A stretch of DNA of 12,115 bases from NCBI GenBank assembly GCA_015494335.1, contig WGBK01000209.1, positions 1 to 12,115 on the forward strand, given 5' to 3'. A program made the position numbers and the translations under genes. Origin of the DNA: Gammaproteobacteria bacterium (lineage in GTDB: Bacteria; Pseudomonadota; Gammaproteobacteria; GCA-001735895). The number at the start of each line of letters is the position of its first letter. Within the stretch, counting starts at the first letter, position 1. The notes beneath the pieces are model-generated. The model worked only from the letters and a program-made list of their open reading frames with translations. It was not told where the DNA came from and searched no databases. This document shows, one piece after another, positions 5,993 through 12,115 of this stretch.

Positions 5993-7843
5993 TTACAGCG
6001 ACAGCCGTTGCCTGGTCTCTTCGCTGACCTTGCCGTCGGGCGTCCAGCCGCGCAGCTCGTAGTACTTCGGCAGCATCTCGCCGAGGCGGTTGACCTGGCC
6101 ATCGGTCGGACCGCCCTTGATGGCATGCTCGAGCATGCGCTTGGGCAGCTTGTCGTCGTTGGCGGTGAAGCCGGCGGCCTCGTTGAACAGGCGCTCCAGG
6201 TTCCAGATGCGTTCGCCCACCTCGAGACAGCGTTCGACACTCCAGTCGCCCTCGCAGGCGGCATCGATCTGTGGCGCGATGTTCTCCATGCCCCAGGCGA
6301 AGGTGGTGAACAGGCACAGGCCCGAGGAATCCACCAGCGAGGTGGCGTCCTGGAAGGCCTTGACCAGTTCCGGCTTGCCTTCGGTGGCGGTCTGCTCGGT
6401 CTTGAAGGGGATGCCCAGCACCTCGGAGGCGATGGTGTAGCCGCGCAGGTGACAGGCGCCGCGGTTGGAGGTGGCGTAGTTGAGGCCGATACCCTGGATG
6501 CCGCGCGGATCATAGGCCGGGAATTCCTGCCCCTTGACAGTCATCGACAGCTCGGGCATGCCGTATTTCTCGCACAGGCGCTTGGAACCCAGGGCCAGAT
6601 CCTTGCCAAAATCGGTGCCGGCGACCAGTGCCTCGGCAGCGGCCACGAAGGCCTTGGCGTCACCGAACTTCAGCTCGATGCCGTCGGTCTGCTCGGTGGT
6701 CAGCACACCGCGGTCGAACAGCTCCATCGCCGCGGCCACGGTGCTGCCGAAGGTGATCGGGTCGAAACCGTCCTCGTTGCAGAGGAAGTTGACATAGGTC
6801 AGCGCATCCAGGTCGTCGACACAGGTGTCAGCGCCGAGCGCCCAGGCCGCCTCGTACTCGAGACCGCCGGAAGCGCCCCAGTACTCGGGCTTGTTCTGTA
6901 CCGTGAAATGCCCCTTGTCGATGGTCGAGATGCGACCGCAGGCAATGGTACAGCCGAAACAGGCCGCGTTGGTGGTCAGGTTGGGCTTGCCGTCACTCGG
7001 GCGCGGCTCATGCATGGCCTCGCCGGAGATCTTCTCGGCGCCCTCGAAGCCGACATTGTCCATGTTGCGCACCGGCAGGCCGCCGACGCCGTTGATGACA
7101 TTCATCAGCACCTGGGTGCCGTAGGTGGGCAGGCCCTGGCCGGTCACGGCGTTCTCGGCCAACACCTTCTTGCCGTCGTTGACGGCCTCGAAGAAGCGAC
7201 CCATGTCCTTGATGTTACCGACGCCCTTGGTGCCGCGCACGGCCACAGCCTTGAGGTTCTTCGAGGCCATCACGGTGCCGACGCCGGAACGGCCGGCGGC
7301 GCGGTGCTTGTCGTTGATGACGCAGGCGTAGTAGCAGCCCTGTTCGGCGGTACGGCCGATGCAGGCGACGCGAATCTGCGGATCCTGATGCCACTTGCGC
7401 AACAGGTCGTCAGTCTCCCAGGAGGACTTGCCCCAGAGACCGGAGGCATCGCGCAACTCGACCTCGTCATCGTTGATCCACAGGTACACCGGCTTTGGCG
7501 ACTTGCCTTCGAAGATAATCATGTCCCATCCGGCGTTCTTGAATTCGTTGCCGATGAAACCACCGGAGTTGGAGCAGGCGATGGCGCCGGTGAGCGGCCC
7601 CTTGGTAATGACCGAGTAACGGCCGGCAGTGGCGGCCATGGTGCCGGTCAGCGGGCCGGTGGCCATGATCATCTTGTTCTCGGGGCTCAGGGGATCGACC
7701 TTGGGATCCACTTCCTCGACCAGGTACTTGGTGGCCAGGCCGCGCTGGCCGAGGTAGTCGTTGGCCCATTCCATGTTCAGGTCTTCGGGGGTGCAGGTGC
7801 CTTCGGTGAGGTTCACGCGCAGAATCTTTCTTGTCCAGGACAT
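5993..7843 (-). CDS. aorB: Tungsten-dependent aldehyde:ferredoxin oxidoreductase, catalytic subunit (AorB-like)
   Basis: This 616-residue enzyme should interconvert aldehydes and carboxylic acids at a tungsten bis-pterin centre. The N-terminal domain has the family's GPLTGT, RYSVITKGPLTGAIACSNSG and GRSGVGTVMASKN-type stretches (63-196). The [4Fe-4S] ligands are C295, C298 and C302 (CFGCTIAC) plus C510 within DSSGLC (505-510), matching the CxxCxxxC and DxxGLC pattern of Pyrococcus AOR. EYE (329-331) and DPRG (445-448) before ATSNRGACH (457-465) are further conserved pterin or active-site elements. Length is normal for the family and no signal peptide is seen, so it is cytoplasmic. GAGGAGG overlaps the aorA stop and lies 7 bases before this ATG, so the two are coupled. 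Substrate cannot be read from sequence; in Aromatoleum-type AORs a broad range of aldehydes is oxidised. Confidence 0.95.
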   Translation of the reverse strand: MSWTRKILRVNLTEGTCTPEDLNMEWANDYLGQRGLATKYLVEEVDPKVDPLSPENKMIMATGPLTGTMAATAGRYSVITKGPLTGAIACSNSGGFIGNEFKNAGWDMIIFEGKSPKPVYLWINDDEVELRDASGLWGKSSWETDDLLRKWHQDPQIRVACIGRTAEQGCYYACVINDKHRAAGRSGVGTVMASKNLKAVAVRGTKGVGNIKDMGRFFEAVNDGKKVLAENAVTGQGLPTYGTQVLMNVINGVGGLPVRNMDNVGFEGAEKISGEAMHEPRPSDGKPNLTTNAACFGCTIACGRISTIDKGHFTVQNKPEYWGASGGLEYEAAWALGADTCVDDLDALTYVNFLCNEDGFDPITFGSTVAAAMELFDRGVLTTEQTDGIELKFGDAKAFVAAAEALVAGTDFGKDLALGSKRLCEKYGMPELSMTVKGQEFPAYDPRGIQGIGLNYATSNRGACHLRGYTIASEVLGIPFKTEQTATEGKPELVKAFQDATSLVDSSGLCLFTTFAWGMENIAPQIDAACEGDWSVERCLEVGERIWNLERLFNEAAGFTANDDKLPKRMLEHAIKGGPTDGQVNRLGEMLPKYYELRGWTPDGKVSEETRQRLSL

Positions 7844-7855
7844 TTTCTTTCCTCC

Positions 7856-8338
7856 TCAGGAAGCAGCGGCTTCGGCCGCCGGAATACTCTTGGCTGCAGC
7901 GGCGGCCATGCGGTCATAGCCGGTCCAGTCTGCATCGACATAGGTAATGGCCTCGGTCGGGCAGGCCTTGGCGCAGGCCGGATCGCCTCCGCAGAGATCG
8001 CACTTGACCACCTTGCCGGTGACATGGGAATAGTTGATGGTGCCGAAGGGGCAGGCGATGGTGCAGACCTTGCAACCCACGCACTTGTCGTCGGAGACCA
8101 CCTTGGCGCCGGTGTCGGCATCGAGATGGATGGCGTCCACCGGGCAGGCCCGCTGGCACCAGGCTTCCTCGCACTGGGTGCAGGTATAGGGCACGAAACG
8201 CCCTTCGTAATGGAAGGTGAAGACCTTGATGTAGGACCGGGACGGGTTGAAGGCGCCGGTGTGTTCGTACGAGCAGGCCATTTCGCACTGCAGGCAGCCG
8301 GTGCACTTGGCCGGGTTGATGTTGAGAGACTTGAGCAT
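7856..8338 (-). CDS. aorA: Four-cluster ferredoxin-like electron-transfer subunit of AOR (AorA-like)
   Basis: This 160-residue iron-sulfur protein carries sixteen cysteines in four sets: C12/15/18/22, C53/56/61/65, C86/89/92/96 and C113/116/122/126, enough for four [4Fe-4S] clusters, as in the DmsB/HycB-type polyferredoxin family. There is no Tat or Sec signal, consistent with a cytoplasmic partner for the tungsten subunit. The last 20 residues are alanine-rich and probably flexible. It is the first gene of the operon and should wire AorB to the FAD subunit. The start at 8338 is supported by GGAGG six bases upstream and by the typical first Cys at residue 12; a longer frame to 8401 lacks family support and runs into the leader symmetry elements. 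Confidence 0.92.
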   Translation of the reverse strand: MLKSLNINPAKCTGCLQCEMACSYEHTGAFNPSRSYIKVFTFHYEGRFVPYTCTQCEEAWCQRACPVDAIHLDADTGAKVVSDDKCVGCKVCTIACPFGTINYSHVTGKVVKCDLCGGDPACAKACPTEAITYVDADWTGYDRMAAAAAKSIPAAEAAAS

Positions 8339-8370
8339 CGAACTCCTCCGAGGGATTGTGGTTTTTGTTC

Positions 8371-8410
8371 TGTCCCGATTCCAGCGAATCGTGGAAGGCA
8401 ACAGGGGACA
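8371..8410. promoter_or_regulatory. Nested inverted repeats in the aor operon leader
   Basis: Three symmetries overlap here: TGTCCC (8371-8376) with GGGACA (8405-8410); CGATTC (8376-8381) with GAATCG (8386-8391) around CAGC; and TTCCA (79-83 of this block, 8379-8383) with TGGAA (8392-8396). They lie between the predicted aor -10 element and the aorA ribosome site. They may be operator sites or alternative stems in the leader RNA. No known regulator consensus was recognised. Confidence 0.4.
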
Positions 8411-8438
8411 ATCTTATGCCTCAAGTCTCGAAAAGCAA
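8411..8438 (-). promoter_or_regulatory. Candidate sigma-70 promoter of the aor operon
   Basis: On the minus strand TTGCTT (8438-8433) and TAAGAT (8416-8411) are separated by 16 bases, each close to consensus. Transcription would begin near 8404, giving a leader of about 65 bases before aorA. The outer arm GGGACA of the inverted repeat would then sit at the transcription start. Confidence 0.4.
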
Positions 8439-8497
8439 CTGAAAAATTCCCACCCACGGCAGGGTTATGGCAGCCCCATCCAATTCGTTCACGACGG

Positions 8498-8526
8498 TTG
8501 TTCCCGTTGCCTCCATCCCTTACTAT
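8498..8526 (+). promoter_or_regulatory. Candidate sigma-70 promoter of the moaA-tup operon
   Basis: TTGTTC (8498-8503) and TACTAT (8521-8526) are separated by 17 bases. The start of transcription would be near 8533, about 27 bases before the GTG at 8560. If it is real, the reading frame from 8467 cannot be the normal moaA start. Confidence 0.4.
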
Positions 8527-8559
8527 CGCGGATTCGACAGCCCAACCGGTTCCTTAACC

Positions 8560-9558
8560 GTGACAGAATCCTCACTGGTCGATCGTTTCGGCCGCAGTAT
8601 CCACTATCTGCGCATCTCGGTGACCGACCGATGCGATTTCCGCTGCGTCTACTGCATGTCCGAGGACATGACCTTCCTGCCACGCGAGCAGCTGCTGACG
8701 CTGGAGGAAATCGACCAGATTGCCGCGGCCTTCATCGAGCTGGGAGTGGATCGCATCCGCATTACCGGTGGCGAACCGCTGGTGCGACGCAACATCGTCG
8801 AGCTGTTCCGCGAACTTGGTCGTCATGACGGACTCAGGGACCTGACGCTGACCACCAACGGCAGTCAGCTTGCCCGCTACGCCCGGGATTTGCGCGAGGC
8901 CGGTGTCACCCGTGTCAATATCAGCCTGGATACCTTGCGCGTGGACCGCTTCAAGGCGATGACCCGCGTAGGTGACCTGGGCAAGACCCTGCAGGGCATC
9001 GATGCGGCCATCGAAGCCGGTTTCGAACGGGTCAAGCTCAACAGCGTAATCCTCAAGGGGCACAATCACGACGAAGTGGTCGACCTGGTCGATTTCGCGG
9101 TCGAGCGGGGGATCGACATCAGTTTCATCGAAGAAATGCCTCTCGGTGACAATGGGGATCACAGCGTCGCGGATGTTCACTATTCATCGCAGCAGATTCG
9201 CGAACAACTGGCGGAACGCTATTCCGTCCAGCCCAGCGCGGAGCGTACCGGCGGTCCGGCTCGCTACTGGCGTATCGACGGGTATCCGGGTACGCGAATT
9301 GGTTTCATCTCCCCCCACAGTCACAATTTCTGCGACGATTGCAATCGTGTGCGCCTGACCTCCGAAGGCCTGTTGTTATTGTGCCTGGGACAGGAACATT
9401 CGGTGGATTTGCGTCATGTGGTTCGCGCCTGGCCCGGCGACCGTGAGCGTCTCAAGCAGGCCATCGTCGATGCCATGCAGATCAAGCCCAAGGGACACGA
9501 ATTCGATCTCAAGAGCAATGAGGTTCTGGTTCGCCACATGAACATGACCGGTGGATAA
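8560..9558 (+). CDS. moaA: GTP 3',8-cyclase MoaA (radical SAM, first step of molybdo/tungstopterin synthesis)
   Basis: This protein converts GTP to 3',8-cyclo-GTP using S-adenosylmethionine. Counting from GTG 8560 it has 332 residues, the usual MoaA length. The radical SAM cluster cysteines are C25, C29 and C32 (CDFRCVYC), TGGEP is at 69-73, and the second, GTP-binding cluster is held by C258, C261 and C275, with the arginine-containing NRVRLT stretch between. The chain ends in the conserved Gly-Gly. An in-frame ATG at 8467 would add 31 residues that resemble no MoaA and overlap a candidate promoter, so GTG is preferred, although no good ribosome site precedes either start. A 5-bp hairpin (CGGTT/AACCG, 8547-8560) touches the GTG. 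The gene is divergent from the aor operon and 43 bases from tupA. Confidence 0.93.
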   Translation: MTESSLVDRFGRSIHYLRISVTDRCDFRCVYCMSEDMTFLPREQLLTLEEIDQIAAAFIELGVDRIRITGGEPLVRRNIVELFRELGRHDGLRDLTLTTNGSQLARYARDLREAGVTRVNISLDTLRVDRFKAMTRVGDLGKTLQGIDAAIEAGFERVKLNSVILKGHNHDEVVDLVDFAVERGIDISFIEEMPLGDNGDHSVADVHYSSQQIREQLAERYSVQPSAERTGGPARYWRIDGYPGTRIGFISPHSHNFCDDCNRVRLTSEGLLLLCLGQEHSVDLRHVVRAWPGDRERLKQAIVDAMQIKPKGHEFDLKSNEVLVRHMNMTGG

Positions 9559-9601
9559 CAGCCAGAGGCCTTGTTCAACTTCGTGCAATACCTGAGAAAT
9601 C

Positions 9602-10414
9602 ATGCGTAATCTTCTGAAATATCTGATTATTCCGATCTTGTTATCGGTATCGACTGCCCTGTGGTCCGATACTCGCCCCCTGCGCCTGGCGACCACCACC
9701 AGCACAGAGAATTCGGGGCTGCTGGCCGAGTTGCTGCCGCGCTTCAGCGCCGAAACGGGGATTCCGGTGCATGTCATCGCCGTCGGTACCGGCAAGGCCC
9801 TGCGCCTCGGTCGCGATGGCGATGTGGATGTCGTGCTGGTGCACGCGCCCGCGGCGGAGCAGTCCTTCGTCGATTCCGGTTACGGCGAGAAACGTTACCC
9901 GGTGATGCACAACGATTTCGTGCTCGTGGGACCAAAACAGGATCCGGCGGGCGTGTCCGGGGCCGGCAGCGCACCCGAGGCCCTCGCTCGCATAGCCAGA
10001 GCCCGGGCCCTGTTCGTCTCACGGGGCGACCAGTCGGGCACCCACAAGAAGGAGCTCGGGCTGTGGCAACAGGCCGGCATTCAACCGGGCGGTCGCTGGT
10101 ATCGCGAGGTTGGGCAGGGCATGGGCAAGGTGCTGCAGATGGCCGACCAGTTGCAGGCCTATACCCTGACCGATCGCGGTACCTGGCTGGCCTACCAGGG
10201 CAGACTGGATCTCGAGATCCTGCACCAGGGTGACGCTTCGCTGTTCAATCCCTACGGCATCATCGCGGTGAGCCGGCAGCGCTATCCCGACATCAACCAC
10301 GAGGCGGCCCAGGCGCTGATCGACTGGATCACCGACCCCGACAAGGGGCAGAAGTGGATTGGCGCCTTCCGGCTCAAGGGACAACCGCTGTTCATTCCGG
10401 ACGCGGGGGACTAG
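9602..10414 (+). CDS. tupA: Tungstate ABC transporter, periplasmic substrate-binding protein TupA
   Basis: This 270-residue protein has an N-terminal signal peptide (basic MRNLLK, hydrophobic core about 7-20, likely cleavage near 22). The mature part starts with the oxyanion-binding TTTSTENSG (31-39) and contains SRGDQSGTH (140-148) and YTLTDRGTW (187-195), all hallmarks of the TupA/WtpA-like group that binds tungstate, as distinct from ModA. The gene lies beside a tungsten-enzyme operon, which agrees with tungstate as ligand. TupA proteins are known for strong selectivity for tungstate over molybdate. The ribosome site is weak (TGAG before AAATC). The permease gene begins three bases after the stop. 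Confidence 0.92.
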   Translation: MRNLLKYLIIPILLSVSTALWSDTRPLRLATTTSTENSGLLAELLPRFSAETGIPVHVIAVGTGKALRLGRDGDVDVVLVHAPAAEQSFVDSGYGEKRYPVMHNDFVLVGPKQDPAGVSGAGSAPEALARIARARALFVSRGDQSGTHKKELGLWQQAGIQPGGRWYREVGQGMGKVLQMADQLQAYTLTDRGTWLAYQGRLDLEILHQGDASLFNPYGIIAVSRQRYPDINHEAAQALIDWITDPDKGQKWIGAFRLKGQPLFIPDAGD

Positions 10415-10417
10415 ATC

Positions 10418-11125
10418 TTGAACAGCCTCGGCGATGCCACCCTGACTGCACTCGAGCTGCTGCTCAGCGGCGACCCCGAGACCTGGAATATCATCGGCAT
10501 ATCCTTCCAGGTGTCCTCGTCGGCGATGCTGGTATCGGTGCCGCCCGCCTTGCTGCTGGCCTTTGTGTTGGCCCATTTCCGCTTTCCGGGACGCAAACTG
10601 CTGATCTCCGTCTTCAGCGCACTGATGTCCGTACCCGCCGTGGTGGTCGGTCTGACCCTGTTTGTCGTGTTGTCGCGCCACGGCCCGCTCGGGGAATGGC
10701 GCCTGCTGTTCACGCAGACGGCGATGGTCATGGGCCAGGTTCTGCTGAGTTTTCCGATACTGGTTTCGATGTCGCTGGCGGCCTTCCGTGCGGTCGATCA
10801 GCGGGCCTGGGAAACGGCCCGCACCCTCGGAGCCGACCCTGTTCAGGCCTTTCTGACCCTGCTCCACGAGGTTCGCTTCGGGCTGCTGACGGCCCTGCTG
10901 GCGGCCTTTGGCCGCATCATCGCCGAGGTCGGTTCCTCGATGATGCTCGGTGGCAATATCCTCCATTACACGCGCAATATCCCGACCGCCATTGCGCTGG
11001 AAACCAGCAAGGGCAATTTCGCCCAGGGCATCGCGCTGGGCATCGTGCTGGTGGCCATGGCTTTCCTGCTCAACGCCTTCCTGCACAGCCTGGAAAACCG
11101 CGGTTCGATGGTGGAGGCCGCATGA
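10418..11125 (+). CDS. tupB: Tungstate ABC transporter, permease TupB
   Basis: This 235-residue inner-membrane protein has about five to six hydrophobic segments (roughly 24-52, 60-85, 101-122, 155-178, 204-224). A BPD-type cytoplasmic loop, WETARTLGADPVQAF (131-145), is the contact for the ATPase. The start is a rare TTG at 10418 with GGGGGA (10405-10410) seven bases upstream. The next in-frame ATG lies after the first part of membrane segment one, so TTG gives the normal TupB length. It overlaps tupC by ATGA. Confidence 0.9.
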   Translation: MNSLGDATLTALELLLSGDPETWNIIGISFQVSSSAMLVSVPPALLLAFVLAHFRFPGRKLLISVFSALMSVPAVVVGLTLFVVLSRHGPLGEWRLLFTQTAMVMGQVLLSFPILVSMSLAAFRAVDQRAWETARTLGADPVQAFLTLLHEVRFGLLTALLAAFGRIIAEVGSSMMLGGNILHYTRNIPTAIALETSKGNFAQGIALGIVLVAMAFLLNAFLHSLENRGSMVEAA

Positions 11126-11829
11126 GCCGATTCCGCTACGCCTTCTACGGCATCAGCCACCGCTACCGGCAAAAGCCGGTGATCTCGGAGGCGCGCATCA
11201 CCATTCGCGATGGCCAGTTCACGCTGCTGGTCGGCGACAACGGCGCCGGCAAGACAACCCTGTTGAAGATTCTTTCCGGCCTGCAGAAACCCCAGCAGGC
11301 CGAGCTGTTGATCGGCGGTGTACAGCGCAGCTGGAAGCAATGGCGCTCGCGCCTGATGCAGGATTTCATGTATCTGCACCAGCAGCCTTACCTGTTTGAC
11401 GGTACGGTCGAGCGCAACCTGCGATACACCTTGCGGGTGAATCCGCAATCCTCCCACACCCTGGAGCAGGCTATCGAATGGGCCGACCTCGGTGCCATCG
11501 TCGATCAGCCCGCGAAGAGCCTGTCCGGCGGCGAGAAGCAACGGGTCGCCATCGCAAGGGCCTTTCTGCGCGAACCGAAGGTGATCCTGCTCGACGAACC
11601 GACCGCCAACCTCGATCAGGCCTCGAAGCGGCGCATGCTGGAGCTGCTGGAAAAGCTCAAGGGCGGCGGCATGGGCATCGTCATTGCCAGCCACGACCCG
11701 GATCTGTTTCTGTCGCTGCAGGATGAACGCCTGCAGCTGCATCGGGGCCGGTTGACCAACCTGCAACCGCGCGAGAAGATCGACGGCGTCGACTGGATCA
11801 ATCACCGCCGGCGTCAGCCCCAGGGCTGA
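11122..11829 (+). CDS. tupC: Tungstate ABC transporter, ATP-binding protein TupC
   Basis: This 235-residue ABC ATPase powers tungstate import. The Walker A loop is GDNGAGKTT (38-46), the Q-loop glutamine about 87-88, the signature LSGGEKQR (134-141), Walker B VILLDEP (154-160) and the switch histidine H191. It lacks the C-terminal TOBE (molbindin) domain found in ModC, as is usual for TupC, so oxyanion feedback through such a domain is not expected. The ATG at 11122 overlaps the tupB stop (ATGA) and has GGAGG four bases before it; the longer frame upstream runs in the wrong frame through tupB. It is followed 72 bases later by moeA. Confidence 0.93.
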   Translation: MSRFRYAFYGISHRYRQKPVISEARITIRDGQFTLLVGDNGAGKTTLLKILSGLQKPQQAELLIGGVQRSWKQWRSRLMQDFMYLHQQPYLFDGTVERNLRYTLRVNPQSSHTLEQAIEWADLGAIVDQPAKSLSGGEKQRVAIARAFLREPKVILLDEPTANLDQASKRRMLELLEKLKGGGMGIVIASHDPDLFLSLQDERLQLHRGRLTNLQPREKIDGVDWINHRRRQPQG

Positions 11830-11838
11830 TCCGGATCA
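11827..11838. repeat. Perfect 12-bp palindrome at the tupC stop codon
   Basis: TGATCCGGATCA is its own reverse complement, and its first three bases are the tupC stop. It has no loop and no T-run, so it is not a terminator. It may be a protein-binding site ahead of moeA or chance. Confidence 0.3.
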
Positions 11839-11901
11839 ATGACAGCGAGCGCCGCAGGCCGATAATCCCTGGATCCGCAAAACCCCGTTCCCGGAGCAGT
11901 A

Positions 11902-12115
11902 ATGACACAGAAAACCGGTATCACTTCCCAGCCCAGTTGCAACGACCCGGTGGAACCCGGTGTCCTCAGCGTACCCGTCGCGGTCGAGCGTCTGCTGCAA
12001 TCGGCGCAGCCGGTCAGCGGATTTTGCCGACTCCCGCTGCGCGACGCCCTGCATCGCGTGGTGTACGAGGATGTGCGCTCGACGATGAACGTGCCCGGCC
12101 ACGACAATTCGGCCA
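11902..12115 (+). CDS. moeA: Molybdopterin molybdenumtransferase MoeA, N-terminal fragment (runs off the window)
   Basis: Only the first 71 codons are present; the gene continues past the right edge. After about 22 variable residues, the sequence SVPVAVERLLQSAQPV...RLPLRDALHRVVYEDV followed by MNVPGHDNSA matches the start of MoeA, where the N-VP-xx-DNSAMDG stretch is highly conserved. MoeA inserts molybdate, or in suitable hosts tungstate, into the adenylylated pterin. The ATG at 11902 has GGAG five bases upstream. The gap of 72 bases after tupC, in the same direction, makes co-transcription with moaA-tupABC likely. Its place directly beside tungstate uptake genes raises the possibility that this copy is adapted to tungsten. 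Confidence 0.85.
   Translation, partial: MTQKTGITSQPSCNDPVEPGVLSVPVAVERLLQSAQPVSGFCRLPLRDALHRVVYEDVRSTMNVPGHDNSA

Noticed and set aside
8429..8456. Sigma-54 promoter for the aor operon on the - strand
   Set aside because: The GG and GC elements in this stretch are separated by 12-13 bases rather than the required 10, so the pattern fails.
5633..8557. A 974-codon open frame on the + strand opposite aorC, aorB and aorA
   Set aside because: It is antisense to three genes with clear family motifs, spans their intergenic gaps, and its translation is low-complexity Gly/Ala/Val/His-rich. It is a shadow of GC-rich codon use.
10019..11086. A 355-codon frame on the - strand over tupA-tupB
   Set aside because: It opposes two well-supported genes and is Gln/His/Gly-rich in the way expected of an antisense frame.
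10354..11121. N-terminal extension of the TupC ATPase to 491 residues
   Set aside because: The extension is an out-of-frame reading of tupA and tupB; the ATGA overlap at 11122 with a ribosome site gives the normal ATPase length.

Overview
The window is GC-rich, densely packed DNA from a proteobacterium, most likely a gammaproteobacterium. The basis is the tRNA-Leu 3' end with encoded CCA, the MoaA, MoeB and GGDEF sequence style, and a sigma-S-like promoter; the exact taxon cannot be fixed from the sequence. There is no sign of phage, insertion sequence or CRISPR. Genes are tightly spaced, with many ATGA or TGATG overlaps.

Left part (1-3339, + strand): the 3' end of a tRNA-Leu, then a diguanylate cyclase with an unassigned N-terminal region, a Na+/phosphate cotransporter-family protein with a PhoU-like tail, and a small charged coiled-coil protein whose start directly abuts the cotransporter stop.

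Middle part (3336-8338, - strand): a six-gene operon read right to left. It encodes a ferredoxin-like subunit with four [4Fe-4S] binding motifs (aorA-like), a tungsten aldehyde:ferredoxin oxidoreductase catalytic subunit (aorB-like), an FAD/NAD(P)H oxidoreductase subunit (aorC-like), a MoaD/ThiS-type sulfur carrier, an unrecognised 101-residue protein and a MoeB-type activating enzyme. This resembles the aorABC enzyme plus maturation genes described in Aromatoleum. Two stem-loops, the second terminator-like, lie between aorB and aorC.

Right part (8467-12115, + strand, divergent from the aor operon): moaA, then tupA-tupB-tupC (a tungstate ABC importer) and the start of moeA, which runs off the window.

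Read together, 3336-12115 looks like a nearly self-contained tungsten-enzyme island. TupABC imports tungstate; MoaA starts the pterin, the MoaD-like protein and MoeB supply its sulfur, and MoeA inserts the metal. AorABC is the likely client, coupling aldehyde oxidation (or acid reduction in reverse) to NAD(H) through iron-sulfur clusters and FAD. MoaC, MoaE and MoaB/MogA are not in the window. The least explained parts are the 101-residue protein between the sulfur carrier and its activator, the inter-cistronic hairpins, and the symmetric sequences in the divergent aor/moaA control region.
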